Positions 10,659-22,291 of a stretch of DNA of 64,000 bases are shown here, one piece after another (positions within the stretch are counted from its first letter, which is position 1; every line of letters begins with the position of its first letter). The notes under the pieces are model-generated. The model was not told where the DNA came from. It was given only the letters and a program-made list of their open reading frames with translations, and searched no databases. The position numbers and the translations under genes were made by a program. Origin of the DNA: Austropuccinia psidii (Eukaryota; Basidiomycota; Pucciniomycetes; Pucciniales; Sphaerophragmiaceae); contig JALGQZ010000019.1 of NCBI GenBank assembly GCA_023105745.1, positions 3,658,001 through 3,722,000 of the forward strand, written 5' to 3'.

Positions 10659-13600
10659 CCTTGTCCAAAGATGTTGTAAATACTTTAACAGAAATTAAAA
10701 ATAGTATATTACCTCTAAAAGAAATTAAAGACAGTTTATTATCACTACAAGAAATAAATAACAATTTATCTTCTTTAACAAAAATTGTTGTGCAAAACAA
10801 AAAAGAAATTGACAACATTAAGTTTATTGTTGAAAATAATAAACCAAAGAATTTATTTGACAATACTCAAAAATTAATACAAGGACAACAAGAATTGTAT
10901 AAATACATAAAAGATATCAAAGACAAAACTTTGACAATCAATTATGATGTGAGTATTGACAATCTTACAGAAAAATTAAATAAATTAAGTATTTCTGTAG
11001 AAAAATTTGAAGAAAAGACTTCATCACACCAAAAATTACTTTTGGACCATGTGGAAAAAAGTGATGAAGCAAGAATGCATCTGAAAGATGATATTCAAAG
11101 TGAAATAAGGCTTATTACAGAAAAAATGGATAAAATTAATGAGGCCAATTTAAATATGCCAAAGTTATCAACACCATTTTCTCATATAAGAAGCCCTGTT
11201 AAAACAAAAGAGGAATTGTCAAATCCTTTCATAACAGACTTGAGTCACCAAGACAATAACCAAGTCTTAATGAAGGAAGCACCTCAATTGAAGGAATGGC
11301 CAACATTCACAGGAGAAGGTGAATATGACCACATGTCATTTATTAAAACAATTGACATGTTACAAGAAGACTATGCCATACCAGATGAATTAATCACTGC
11401 AAGATTACATTCATTGTTTGAGAAATCTGCAAAAAGATGGTATTATGGCATAAGACAAACAAATGGTAAAAATACCTGGTCTTGGTGGAAACAGGAAATA
11501 ATCACCAAGTGGGAAAATGATGCCTGGAGGTATAAGATAGAAAATGCATTTGAAAACTCTTTCTTTGACCCAGAGAAAGATAAACCCTTAACTTGGTTCC
11601 TAAAACAAGTTGAAAGACTTAATGCACTGTACCCAGAAATGTCACAGAAGATGGTGCATATGAAAATACTTAAAAAATGTGGAGGGGAACTAGAACATGC
11701 CCTAAGAAGCAGGTGTATAGAACCATGCTCCACAGAAGAGTATATAAATGCACTAGAAGATATAGTGACAAGAACAAAAATTGGCAGGACTTGGAAAAAA
11801 TTGGACATTAAAAGCCCAAGTAAAACATTTATCAAAAAAGATAAATCAAAAGAATCCTTTAAGCCCAATACATCCAACAATAATGAGCAAAGAAAATGCC
11901 ATAAATGTGGAGGTATTGGACACTTAGCCAATAATTGCCTTAAAAAAGCAAAGATTAATGAAATTGTGGAAACAGAAAACCACAATGACAAAGAAGCGGA
12001 ATCAGACTCTGAAAAAGAGGCAGAAGAGTCAGAAAGCTCTGAAAGTGATGAAATCAATATAATTAATGCACAAATTAATAATATTGATATAATTTATGAA
12101 GTACTGGATGTCAACTCAAACTTGCCACAAGTTGGAACATCTGATACAAATCTGACAAACATACAAGATGCCAAAATGTATAGAACCAAACCTGCAAGAG
12201 GAATGGGATATACAGCTGGAAAATCAAGTATTAGTATTGTTATGGTTGATAACCAAGAAGGAAAGGTTAACTTGGATACAGGAGCATACTGCACTTGTGT
12301 TGGCAAAAGTTACTTAAAAACCATTGTCCCAGACTGGCAAGAAAAACTTATGCCAATACAAGGTGTCAAATTTAGTAGTGCAAGTGAGAGCATGAAGCCC
12401 CTTGGAATAATTGATTTAACACTAATTTTTCCTCATCCCTCACAATGTGTCAGAATTAAAGTAGAGTTTGTAGTAATGGACAACTGTACTAGTAATCATT
12501 TCATACTTGGGAATGACTACTTATCAATCTATGGTATAGATATCTCCAACCAAAAAGATAGATATTTTACCATAGGAGATAATAAAAGACAAAAGTTTGG
12601 ATTCTTAAATAACAAAAAACAAATCACAGTTACTAAGAATGAGGAAAAAATTCCAGAAAAAGAACTTTTTATATCTGAACAACTCAGAGAGGCAGAATTC
12701 AATCAAGAGTTAACAGAAAAAATGAAAGAAAAATTGATTGACCTCTTATTTAAGTATAAAAATGCCTTTGCAACTGACAAAGAGCCACTAGGTGCCATAA
12801 TTGGACATGAAGTGGATATAATTCTTAATGTAGAAAAACCTTACCCACCTTTATTAAGAAGACCTGCTTATCCAGCCAGCCCAAGAGCTAGAGAAGCCTT
12901 AGAGGTGCACATTAAAGAATTAATGGACCTTGGAGTATTAAGAAAGGTTGGACATAATGAGCAAGTAGAAGTTACTACACCTGTCATTATAACTTGGCAT
13001 AATGGAAAATCAAGGATGGTAGGAGACTTCAGAGCCCTGAATACCTATACCATTCCAGACAGATATCCAATACCCAGAATCCATGAGACATTGACCCAAT
13101 TGTCACAAGCTAAGTTCATCACAGCTATGGATGCTCTTAAGGGTTTTCATCAAAATGTCTTAACAGACAATGCCAAGAAACTACTAAGAATAATAGTCCA
13201 TTGTGGAATTTTTGAATACTTAAGAATGCCATTTGGGATAAAAAATGCACCTTCCCATTATCAAAGAATGATGAATACCATATTTCCTGAAGAATTATCA
13301 GAAGGATGGTTAATAATCTACATTGATGATATCATAGTTTGCTCAGAAACTTGGGAAAATCACCTGACAAGACTAGAAAGGGTACTACAGAAAATAGTCC
13401 AAGTAAATATGAAAATTTCATTGAAAAAATGTCATTTTGCATATAGTGAATTAAAAGCCCTAGGACATGTAGTATCTGGCCTTAGTCTAGGCATAGACAA
13501 AAATAAAGTAGCAGCAGTACTACTTAAACCAATGCCTCAAACCAAAAAAGAAATGCAATCATTTCTAGGATTTGCTGGTTACTATAGACAGCATATAAAG

Positions 13601-15763
13601 GACTTTGCAAAGATTGCTAAATCCTTGTATAAGCTATGTGACCAACAAACAGTCTATGAGATGACAGAAGAAAGAGTCAAGGCATATGAAGAATTGAAAA
13701 ATTCCTTAACAAATGCCCCATTTCTTCTAATGCCAGATTGGAAACTGCCCTTCAAACTGTACATTGATGCTTGTGGAGAAGGACTAGGTGCTGCACTTCA
13801 CCAAACACAAATTATCAATGATAAACCAGTGGAAGGACCAATTTGTTTCATTTCAAGGCAAATAAAGCCAACAGAAGCAAGGTATGGAGCAAGCCAAATG
13901 GAATGCTTATGCTTAGTGTGGGCTTTGGAAAAACTGCATTATTATTTGGATGGCACAGTATTTGATGTAATCACAGACTGTAATGCTGTGAAATCACTAT
14001 TAAATATGAAGACTCCAAATAGACATATGCTGAGATGGCAAATTGCTATCCAAGAATATAGAGGAAATATGACTATTGTTCATAAATCTGGAAATATTCA
14101 TAAAAATGCAGATGGTCTTAGCAGATGGGCTCTAGCAAATACCCCTGACAATCCAGCATGGGTACCACAAGAAGAGCACCATATAGAAGGAATATGTGTT
14201 ACAGACATTGGCACAGAATTCTTTAACCAAGTTAAAGAAAGCTATAAGACAGACAAAAATTGCCATATCTTAAGCCAACTTCTAATGAAAGACTGCAAAG
14301 ATCCATCACTTTCATCAAAACTAGATGAAATATGGAAAAAGGCATATGATGAAGGAAGATTTCACCTCCTTGATGGAATCCTTTACCATAGAACAAAACA
14401 CACATGTGTTATGGCCTTAACAGATAGAACACTAATAAACACTATTTTACATGAGTGTCATGATAGTGTTGCATCTGGACATCTCTCAGAAGATAGGACA
14501 CTAGAGAGGGTGAAAACCTGCTCTTGGTGGCCAAATTGGAAGAAAGATGTTGCAGAATACTGCCAAACCTGTGACAGATGTCAAAAAGCCAACAGAGCCA
14601 CAGGAAAGAAATTTGGAATGATGATCCAAATCCAAGAACCAAAATCCCCATGGGAAATAGTTCATATGGATTAGGTAACAGCCTTACCTCCAGGAGGAGA
14701 CAGGAGTTATAATGCATGCCTAGTATTAGTTGACAGGTACAGTAAAACTCCCATGTTCTTACCATGTCATAAAGATGACACAGATATGGATACAGCCATA
14801 ATGATATGGAATAAAGTCATTAGCCACACAGGCTTATTCCAAAATATTATAAGTGACAGAGACCCAAAGTTCACTTCAGCACTATGGACAAATCTCCATA
14901 ACTTGTTTGGGACAAAGTTATCATTCTCAACAGCTTATCATCCTCAAACTGATGGTTTAGCAGAAAGAATGATACAGACCCTAGAGGATATGATCAGAAG
15001 ATTCTGTGCTTATGGGCTAGAATTCAAAGATTCTGATGGTTTTACCCATGATTGGTGTACACTAATACCAGCACTTGAACTGGCATATAAGACGTCAATC
15101 CATTCTTCTACTGGCAAAACACCAGCAATGCTGGAGAAAGGTTGGAATCCAAGACTTCCTTATGACACCCTCAAAAAGGACTTAGTGGATATACATCCAA
15201 CAGCAAGCAGTTTCAAGATAATGCTTGACAAAGCAAGACACCATGCAAACAGATGCATGCAAGATTCTTTTAAATATGCAAAAGAAAGATGGGATAAAAG
15301 TCATAAACCACCTGACTTCAAAATAGGGGACTTGGTTTTAGTATCAACCCTTAATTTCAATAACATAAAAGGCCCAAAGAAATTGAAAGATTCCTTTGCA
15401 GGACCATTTATGATAAAAGCACTTCATGGACCCAATGCTGTGCAATTAGAACTCACAGGTGAACTAATGAACAAACACCCAACTTTCCCTGTAAGTCTGA
15501 TAAAACCTTACAGTTCAAGTGACAAGGAATTATTTCCACTAAGAAATAAACCCCCACTTGAAATTCCCCCCTTGGAGGAAGGAGAGGAAAAGAAAATAGT
15601 AAAAGTCCTTAACGAAAGAAGGACAAGAAACAAAAAAGAAAGGGAATACCTTGTGAGGTATAGAAATTCAACTCAAGAAGATGAATGGCTACTTGAGAAA
15701 GATATAACAAATGCTGATAAATTACTAAGAAGGTTCAGACATGAAAGAAAACCTGAAAAATAA
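10643..15763 (+). pseudogene. Gag-Pol polyprotein of element A, one nonsense codon in integrase
   Basis: One frame, about 1,700 residues. Coiled-coil-like Gag is rich in Lys, Asn, Ile and Leu. A CCHC zinc knuckle ([14 protein letters not shown]) begins at 11897 and the protease motif DTGA at 12275. Reverse transcriptase has FHQN near 13145 and YIDD at 13319. RNase H has YIDACG at 13763. The integrase HHCC finger is near 14450-14580, then D at 14669, D in SDRDPKF near 14857 and E in LAERM near 14963. A chromodomain-like tail (EYLVRYRNSTQEDEWLLEKD) lies near 15645-15705. A TAG at 14672-14674 replaces the TGG found in copy B and cuts the protein inside the integrase core. The frame stays open upstream to an ATG at 9965, but that ATG lies in the ORF A intron and the extra part looks non-coding. 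Confidence 0.9.
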
Positions 15764-15868
15764 AAAGTTAAGCATTATTGAGCTTCAAGACTAACAAAGT
15801 CTATTGAAGAGGTAGGACAGTGGATGATACCCTAATCACACATATCAGATTGTGGTACAATCTTTTTT

Positions 15869-15880
15869 GGTGGTAGGGAA
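15869..15880 (+). other. Polypurine tract of element A
   Basis: GGTGGTAGGGAA immediately precedes the 3' LTR, the usual plus-strand priming position. The same tract precedes the 3' LTR of B at 62069-62080. Confidence 0.7.
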
Positions 15881-17907
15881 TGTGAGCCTTTGAGATATGA
15901 CCACATATCCAATAAGGTCACAAAAAAGATTAATAATAATTATACCTTTAATATAATTATATTAAAATTAATTAGAATAATTATACACTAAAAATAATTA
16001 CTCAAATATACAAAAAATACCATAAATTGGTACTAAAATTGGTTTAACTTAAAAGCCAATGAATGAACATGTGAAATAAATTATACCATTGGATTCCCCA
16101 TGGAAAAATACACATATACCACTTTTATGGCATATCTGTAAAGTCAATATTTAAGGAATTATAAGGTATAATACCTTATAAAAATCATAAAACCTTAATT
16201 ATCTCAGAAACTAATGAAACAACATGTGAAATAAATTGTACCAGTGGATTCCCCACAAAAATCCACATATAAAACAATTAATAAGCTAATTCCCAAAATC
16301 AATACTTAAGGAATTATCCTGAATATATGCACTTTTTTGGTCAACGCATATATTCAGTGATCATAGCTAATATCTTCTAAACTATACATGCTAGAATGAT
16401 GAACCAAAAATAAAGTTACCACTTAATTACTGTAAGAACACAGATATGAACTTTATTTTGCAAATTATAAACAAGGTTTAGACTTATGAGGAAATATTGA
16501 TAAAAATCAACAGAGCTGTTGACCACTTTGTTGTGAAAGTAGTCCAAACTTAAAAAAAAGTATACAGTTGGATTCTACTAGTTTGTTCGAGAAGAATGAC
16601 GTAATTTTTATTGTTAAATTCAGGGTATAACCCCCTGAAATCAAGGTTTGAAGTTTAAAATATTGAATTTCGACAGAAAAGATGAGTTACAAGAAAAATC
16701 ATCAAAATTAGAGTTTTGATGATGTAATGAAAAGCTCTTGGCAGCATAATAAGGTTATGTCAGGCTATCAGAATTCACTCTCTGAATTGCTGTAGCGTGA
16801 AAACCTTAAAAGTTATTGAGGATCAAAGTTTGAGCTTAAATTGAGCTGTTATGATCACATACTGTAACCTTAAATTAAGTTTAACAGTCTTAAGAGTGAT
16901 TAAATTGGTGAATACTATTAGTTTATGATTAAAACTAATAAAATCCACGAAATTTGGGGTTCTGCCAAGCCTCTGATGTCATCAAACTTAGAGTTATAGT
17001 GATAACTCTAAATAATGGTGCAATAATGATGTAATATGGTTTGATCATGATGTAATCACCCTCAAACCTTAAAATATTGATCAATTCCAGTGGATATGAT
17101 CAGTACACGTCTACTAGAAGCCTGTTGGACTCTAGGAGGGAGGTATTTACTATAAATAGAGCTCTTTTTACTCTATTTTCCCCTCAGACGCATCAAAAAC
17201 ATTAAATCAATTAAAATCAAAGGTAATTTCTTTATTCTTTATATATAAAACTGTTATATTATTAAAGACCAAAGACCACCTTGCTATAATCATCTATTTT
17301 GACGTGATTAAATCATTTATTTAATTGTTTTTGTTAAAAATCTCTCTAAAACTCATTCCCACGTAAAAATACTGAATAATTTGTAATTTTCTTTATTTTT
17401 ATTGTAAATACAATTTGAAAAGGTTGTATTTATATTTTTTGGCGTAAAATACTTCAAAATTATTATATTAAGTGTTAAAAGTAGGTTATTTTCTCTTATT
17501 ATAATAATTTCTCTATTATTACTCTATTAATAATTCTTTAATTAATATAAATAGTATTTATATTAATTCATAACTTTAATATTAGTAATATTATTGTTAT
17601 TAATTGTTTTTTATTAATAAAAAACAATTTTTTTACGCCTTTATTATTTGTTGGTAACAATAATAAAGAGCTTTATAATATATTAATTATTTTATATTAA
17701 TATATTATTTTTAATATTATAATTTCATATAATATTAATTATATTATTATATTTATTCAATAATATAATATTTTTACGCCATAATAATAGTATTTCTTTA
17801 TTATTATTATTATTTTAATCTTATTTATTTCAATTATAAGGACATTCAGAGTACAATAAGTAATAAATTAGTAATTTTTACTTATTGTTTCATAGTCAAA
17901 CCTTACA
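15881..17907 (+). repeat. 3' LTR of element A
   Basis: 2027 bp, nearly identical to the 5' LTR. Differences seen by eye include a 3-bp length change in a T run near 17629 and a few point changes. It ends CCTTACA next to the A-run target repeat. Confidence 0.92.
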
Positions 17908-19485
17908 AAAAAACTCTCTTGATACAACTGAAGAAGCATCTTGACATTCTTTAATTCAATGAGCTCAAAGTTGATCGTCAAACTTTTGAAAACCTTCAAG
18001 TAGCATTTGTCTTATTGAATTAGTTTCAGTTAATATTTGAATAATGGTAGGATTGAGGGTCTAATGAACCTTTTGAAGAACTTGAATTGCTTCCATATTC
18101 ATTTTCAAATGATCAACGAGAGACGTACTCTCTAAGAAATTTTTTGGCTAAAAAGTAAATGAAAATGAATTTAAGTCAAATATGATTGAGAAGAAAGAGA
18201 AAAGGAAAGTTACCTGATATTTCTTTGACTAAATTTACCATTTCTTCCCATCCACCTTTAGAATTATCACCTACCATCCTACCCAATTTCCATTACCAAG
18301 GTTCTCTTAGCTTACAGGCTAAGCCAATAAATCTAGCCACATCTTCTGCCAATCTAATTCTGAAAATTATAAGAATTTATTAATCTATTCAAAAAAAATG
18401 ACAAAATAATTTTGAAAAACCGAAAAAAACTTACGTAAAACAAACTGGTTGAATTTTTTGTTTACCCTTTCTATTTGGTTCAAGATTAGTACCAATTTGA
18501 TTTGGTAATAAACACTTTTGTTGATCAAAATCAATTACCCAACAAGATCTAGGAGGTTCATAAAGCCATTTTCCAAGTTTTTTTTCAGCTGATGCCCCAT
18601 CAACTAATCCTTCATCAGCTGCTAATTCATTCATTAAAATTCCCCATCTGAATTCAGTAATACTAATCATTGATTGAAGATTATAAGAAGACTGATTGGA
18701 TAGAATTGAAAATAAAAGAGGTGGAATTTGACCTGTTGGAGAGGGTGATAAGATTGAAGGATCTAATGAATTATGATGAACTGTGACTGCAAAAAAACCA
18801 ATGGCAGCTGAAGCAAGGCTAGCTTCTAAAATGGTACGCTCCATGCGCTCGATTGGAGTTCTTTCACCTGAAGGAGAAAGTCCAAATTGTTTTTCATCTT
18901 GAATGCGTGATTTTGCTCTTGGACTAGAAGGATGATCATTTAATTGAGGATCAAAGCTACAAATTACAGTATCAACTCTATAAGCTTGAAAGATATTTTT
19001 AATTTCCTGAATTAAAGAAGACAAGCAGCTTCAGAACAAGTTGTAGGATTAGAAAGACTTTAGCTATGAGAAGATGATTCAGTACAAGATCCAGCTAGAC
19101 TATCTCCGCCAGAGCCTGTTGTAGTTGGAGAATTTGGAAAACCTTTTAATTGAGATTTTCTATTTGTTAAACAAAATGTGCGAAAAGCTTTGTGACCTGT
19201 AATAGAAGGTGAAGAGGTTTATTTAGGTTTTCCAATAATCTCTTTAGCATCTCCAATCAAAGCTTGACTGGATAAACCACCTTCAACAACAAATGTATGG
19301 AATAAGCTAGGACTACTAGCTAAAACCTCTACTGAACGACTGAATTCACCATCAGCTTTGTCAACTAGAGCTACAACAATAAATTTTGATTTGGATTTAA
19401 AGGTAGATTGATTGAGTAAGAAGTAGATGGTGGAAATTGGATTGATTTGTTGAATCAACAGTAACCTCCTGAGAGTTATTTTCAC
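17908..19485 (-). pseudogene. Upstream half of an unrecognised multi-exon host-like gene, decayed
   Basis: Minus-strand exons are legible. 19485-19219 contains VALVDKADGEFSRSVEVLAS and LFHTFVVEGGLSSQALIGDA. 19024-18435 is a 197-residue stretch with ICSFDPQL and KKLGKWLYEPPRSCWVIDF. An intron at 18360-18434 (gtaag...ttttcag) leads to an exon with RLAEDVARFIGLACKLREP at 18359-18214, followed by another exon to the transposon boundary. Stops interrupt the frame near 19216, 19062 and 18325 and several times below 18070. A one-base shift sits near 19024. Element A cuts the gene at 17907/17908 and the rest is at 6726-7202. The regular exon sequence suggests a large, once-functional protein of a conserved family I cannot name. 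Confidence 0.65.
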
Positions 19486-20684
19486 TGATAGTTTGATGGA
19501 GTAGAATAGGTGGTGAGATTGGAAGCATGAGGGAGGATTAAGAGGAATCAGAATTATTTAAGAAAGAATGTGGAAAGACAATGCTGCATAGCCTAGAGGT
19601 TATTAACATCCACATACCCTAATCTAGTGATAAATAATAATGCATATTTGTAACACAGACCCAGAATAATGGATAATAAAAACAAAATATAAATAATTAA
19701 TAATTAAATATTGAACAAATAATGAATTTATCTTGAAAAAAATAAAAAAATAAAAAAATAAAATTATGTAAATATTAAGTAAATAATAGAGGATAAACAA
19801 TTAGTATTAAAATGAATGATAATAGATAATAATTAAATATTAAATAAAGAATAAATAATAAAAGTTAATATTTAAAATGAAAACCCAATTAAATATCAAA
19901 TAAATAATAAAATTAAATATCAAAAATAAAAAATTAAATGAATAATTAATAAGTCATGAAAAATAAATACTACATAATAAATAAAAAAATCTAAAAATCA
20001 ATTAATTATAGATTATAATAATGAAATTCACAATAAATAATAATAATCAAATGATTGATAATGAATAGTAATTAAATATTAAATAAATAATATATAATAC
20101 ATCAATTTCAAAATAAAAATAAAAACTAATAAATAAATAAATAAATAAATAAATAAACAATTTATGTCTAATACAACATAAATAAAAAAGATAAATAATT
20201 AATGATAAAAATTTAAAATAATTCATATGTAATAAATAATCAATAAGTAATAATAGATCATAAAAAAAAGATTAATGCATAATAAATGATGCAAGCTAAA
20301 AATTCTACAAATAATCTATATATCATGAAAAATGAAAAATACAAAGGAATAATAAACATTTCAACCTCATAGATACATAAATAATAGATAAATCATTTAA
20401 TATGAAAAATTCAAAAAGAATATTAAGTGATGAGAACTGAAAATAAATAAGAAAAATGAATCATAAAAGTAAAAAAAAGGAAAACATAAATCATGAAATA
20501 TGAATCATCAAAAATGAATTATAAACAATTAAAAACAGAAAAAATAAGTAATTCATAAAGTATAAATCATATAAAATGGATCATAGCTGATTGAAATACA
20601 ATGTTAAATGAAGATTGAATTAATCAAAAAATTCAAAAAGGAAACAAAAGAAAATAATAATGACTAAATAGCTAGTAACTCATA
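19486..20684. other. AT-rich intergenic DNA with an (AAAT)n microsatellite
   Basis: About 1.2 kb of A-rich sequence with many AATAAATAA-like runs. A perfect AAAT microsatellite lies near 20129-20157. No gene or transposon end is seen. Confidence 0.65.
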
Positions 20685-20915
20685 AATGCCATTGTTGATG
20701 CCATTTATCATATTTTTAATTTGATTTATGGCATGATTTTTGGCAAAAATATCATACGTGGCATCAACAGTGACATTTAAATTCCATGATTGATGTCATA
20801 ATTTCTATAAATTCCATAAATGGAATTTCTATGTCATTCTTGATGCCATAAATGGTACTTTTAATACAATTTATGGCATGTTTATGCTGTGGTTGATGTC
20901 ATAATGGTATTTTTA
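20685..20915. repeat. Duplicated block with inverted GATGCCAT/ATGGCAT motifs
   Basis: A segment GATGCCATTTAT...TTTATGGCATGATTT near 20698 recurs near 20849 as GATGCCATAAAT...TTTATGGCATGTTTA. Each copy pairs GATGCCAT with ATGGCAT and could fold on itself. It may be a small MITE-like relic, but no ends or target repeat are clear. Confidence 0.4.
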
Positions 20916-21134
20916 ATTCTTTTAATTAATAAATTATCTTCATAAGTCATGTTTTCAACAAAAGTTCAAAATTTATGGATTTGAATTTTTATTTGGAGGT
21001 TGAAGAATTTGAATGGATCCTTTTCTCATTTTTTTCAAATTTTTGGGTTCTCATTTTATGGTTCAGAAATTTGAAGACAAAGATGAATTCTTTGAATAGT
21101 ACAAATCCAATTTTGCAAATAGCCATGCTTTAAA

Positions 21135-22291
21135 AAGACATCACTTCAAGTAACTTCAATACTTTTTTGGATTAATTATTTCAAGTTTTAATATAAATTA
21201 ACGTTCATCACATGAAAAACTTAAAAATAGATTTTCAAGCAAAAATCTCTTAAACTCAACTTTTAATTAATTTTCTTTAAGTATAATTAGAAGATTAAAT
21301 TTCCAGGATAATTACCAATAAACCCTTCTTATAGAGTATACTTAAAATTTGATTTATACACAGATAACTTTCAATTGTAAGCTGTGTGAATATTTCAGGC
21401 AAATCCATTCAAAATTGGATTTTTAATGAATTTTTGAAGTCATTACTATTTTTCCATGTAAAATAGCAATACACACCAAACCTAAATCTTTAATAAGGTT
21501 TTAATGCTTGTTAATTTGAAGCTTTAAGAATTTTAAGCTTAATTGGGCTTTGCGGTTCTTAAAACCTTAATTTCAAGCTTGTATATTTGGATTTACCCTT
21601 TGGAAGCTTGAAATTCCTGTCCCAATTGGGATAGAACCAGTTCAAACATTAAGGTTGTATCAAACTCTAATCTTAAAGCTTAAATAAGGTTCAAGATCCT
21701 CCAATAAAGGTGGAAAACCTTAATTTAATCTTTACAGATCCCAAAAGCTGGGTAACTCAGCTCTGTTTGGCCTTTTTCCTTCATCCCATCTTTTTGCACG
21801 GATTTTGAACTTTTATTTATTTAAAGCCATAGTATGGCTTTAAACCCCTTTAAATTGAGCTCCTTCAGGATTTACCTCCAGTATGACAAATCCTTAGCCA
21901 ATTCAGTAAATATACACAACACCTTAATTTTAACTAGAATTTTGGTATGTTTGCATAAACCTTATGCAACTTTATATTTTAGCTTATTTAAGCTTAAATG
22001 TAACAATTTTTAAAAAAATGTTAAGAAAAATCAATTTTACTGTGGGATTCTTAAATCTTCTAATAACTGAAGAAATATTTATTTTTGGGTATAACACCCT
22101 ATGGGTCTAGCCTAGGTTATTTTTGGAATAGAATCCAAAAATGACATAATAACTATAGCTTTGTTTATCAAAAGAAAGTTATACTTTCTTTTTTTTGAAC
22201 TCAATTGATGAGTCTGTTTTAGACTAAATCAACTGTGTATAATGTTATTTGTCGCCTTATGGGTATGTCACACATACCTCACAGGGTCACA
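21135..22291 (-). repeat. Antisense LTR, truncated, related to the LTR at 24603
   Basis: Read on minus from 22291, it starts TGTGACCCTGTGAGGTAT and runs parallel to the plus-strand LTR that starts at 24603 (TGTGAGCCTGTGAGGTAT). Shared blocks include GACATACCCATAA and AAGCTTAAAT and reach to about 21135, after which the two diverge. No far end (TGTAAGG on plus) is seen, so it is truncated. Confidence 0.7.

Larger units (their letters stand above)
7203..17907 (+). mobile_element. LTR retrotransposon A, Ty3/gypsy chromovirus-like, full length
   Basis: Two near-identical 2.03-kb LTRs (7203-9232 and 15881-17907) start TGTGAGCC and end CCTTACA. AAAAA is present on both sides as the likely 5-bp target repeat. 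Inside lie an upstream ORF, then Gag, aspartic protease, reverse transcriptase, RNase H, integrase and a chromodomain-like tail, the Ty3/gypsy order. A purine tract (GGTGGTAGGGAA) precedes the 3' LTR. I noticed only about five differences between the LTRs by eye, so the insertion is recent. It sits inside an already decaying gene on the opposite strand. Its one coding lesion is a stop codon in integrase. Confidence 0.92.
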
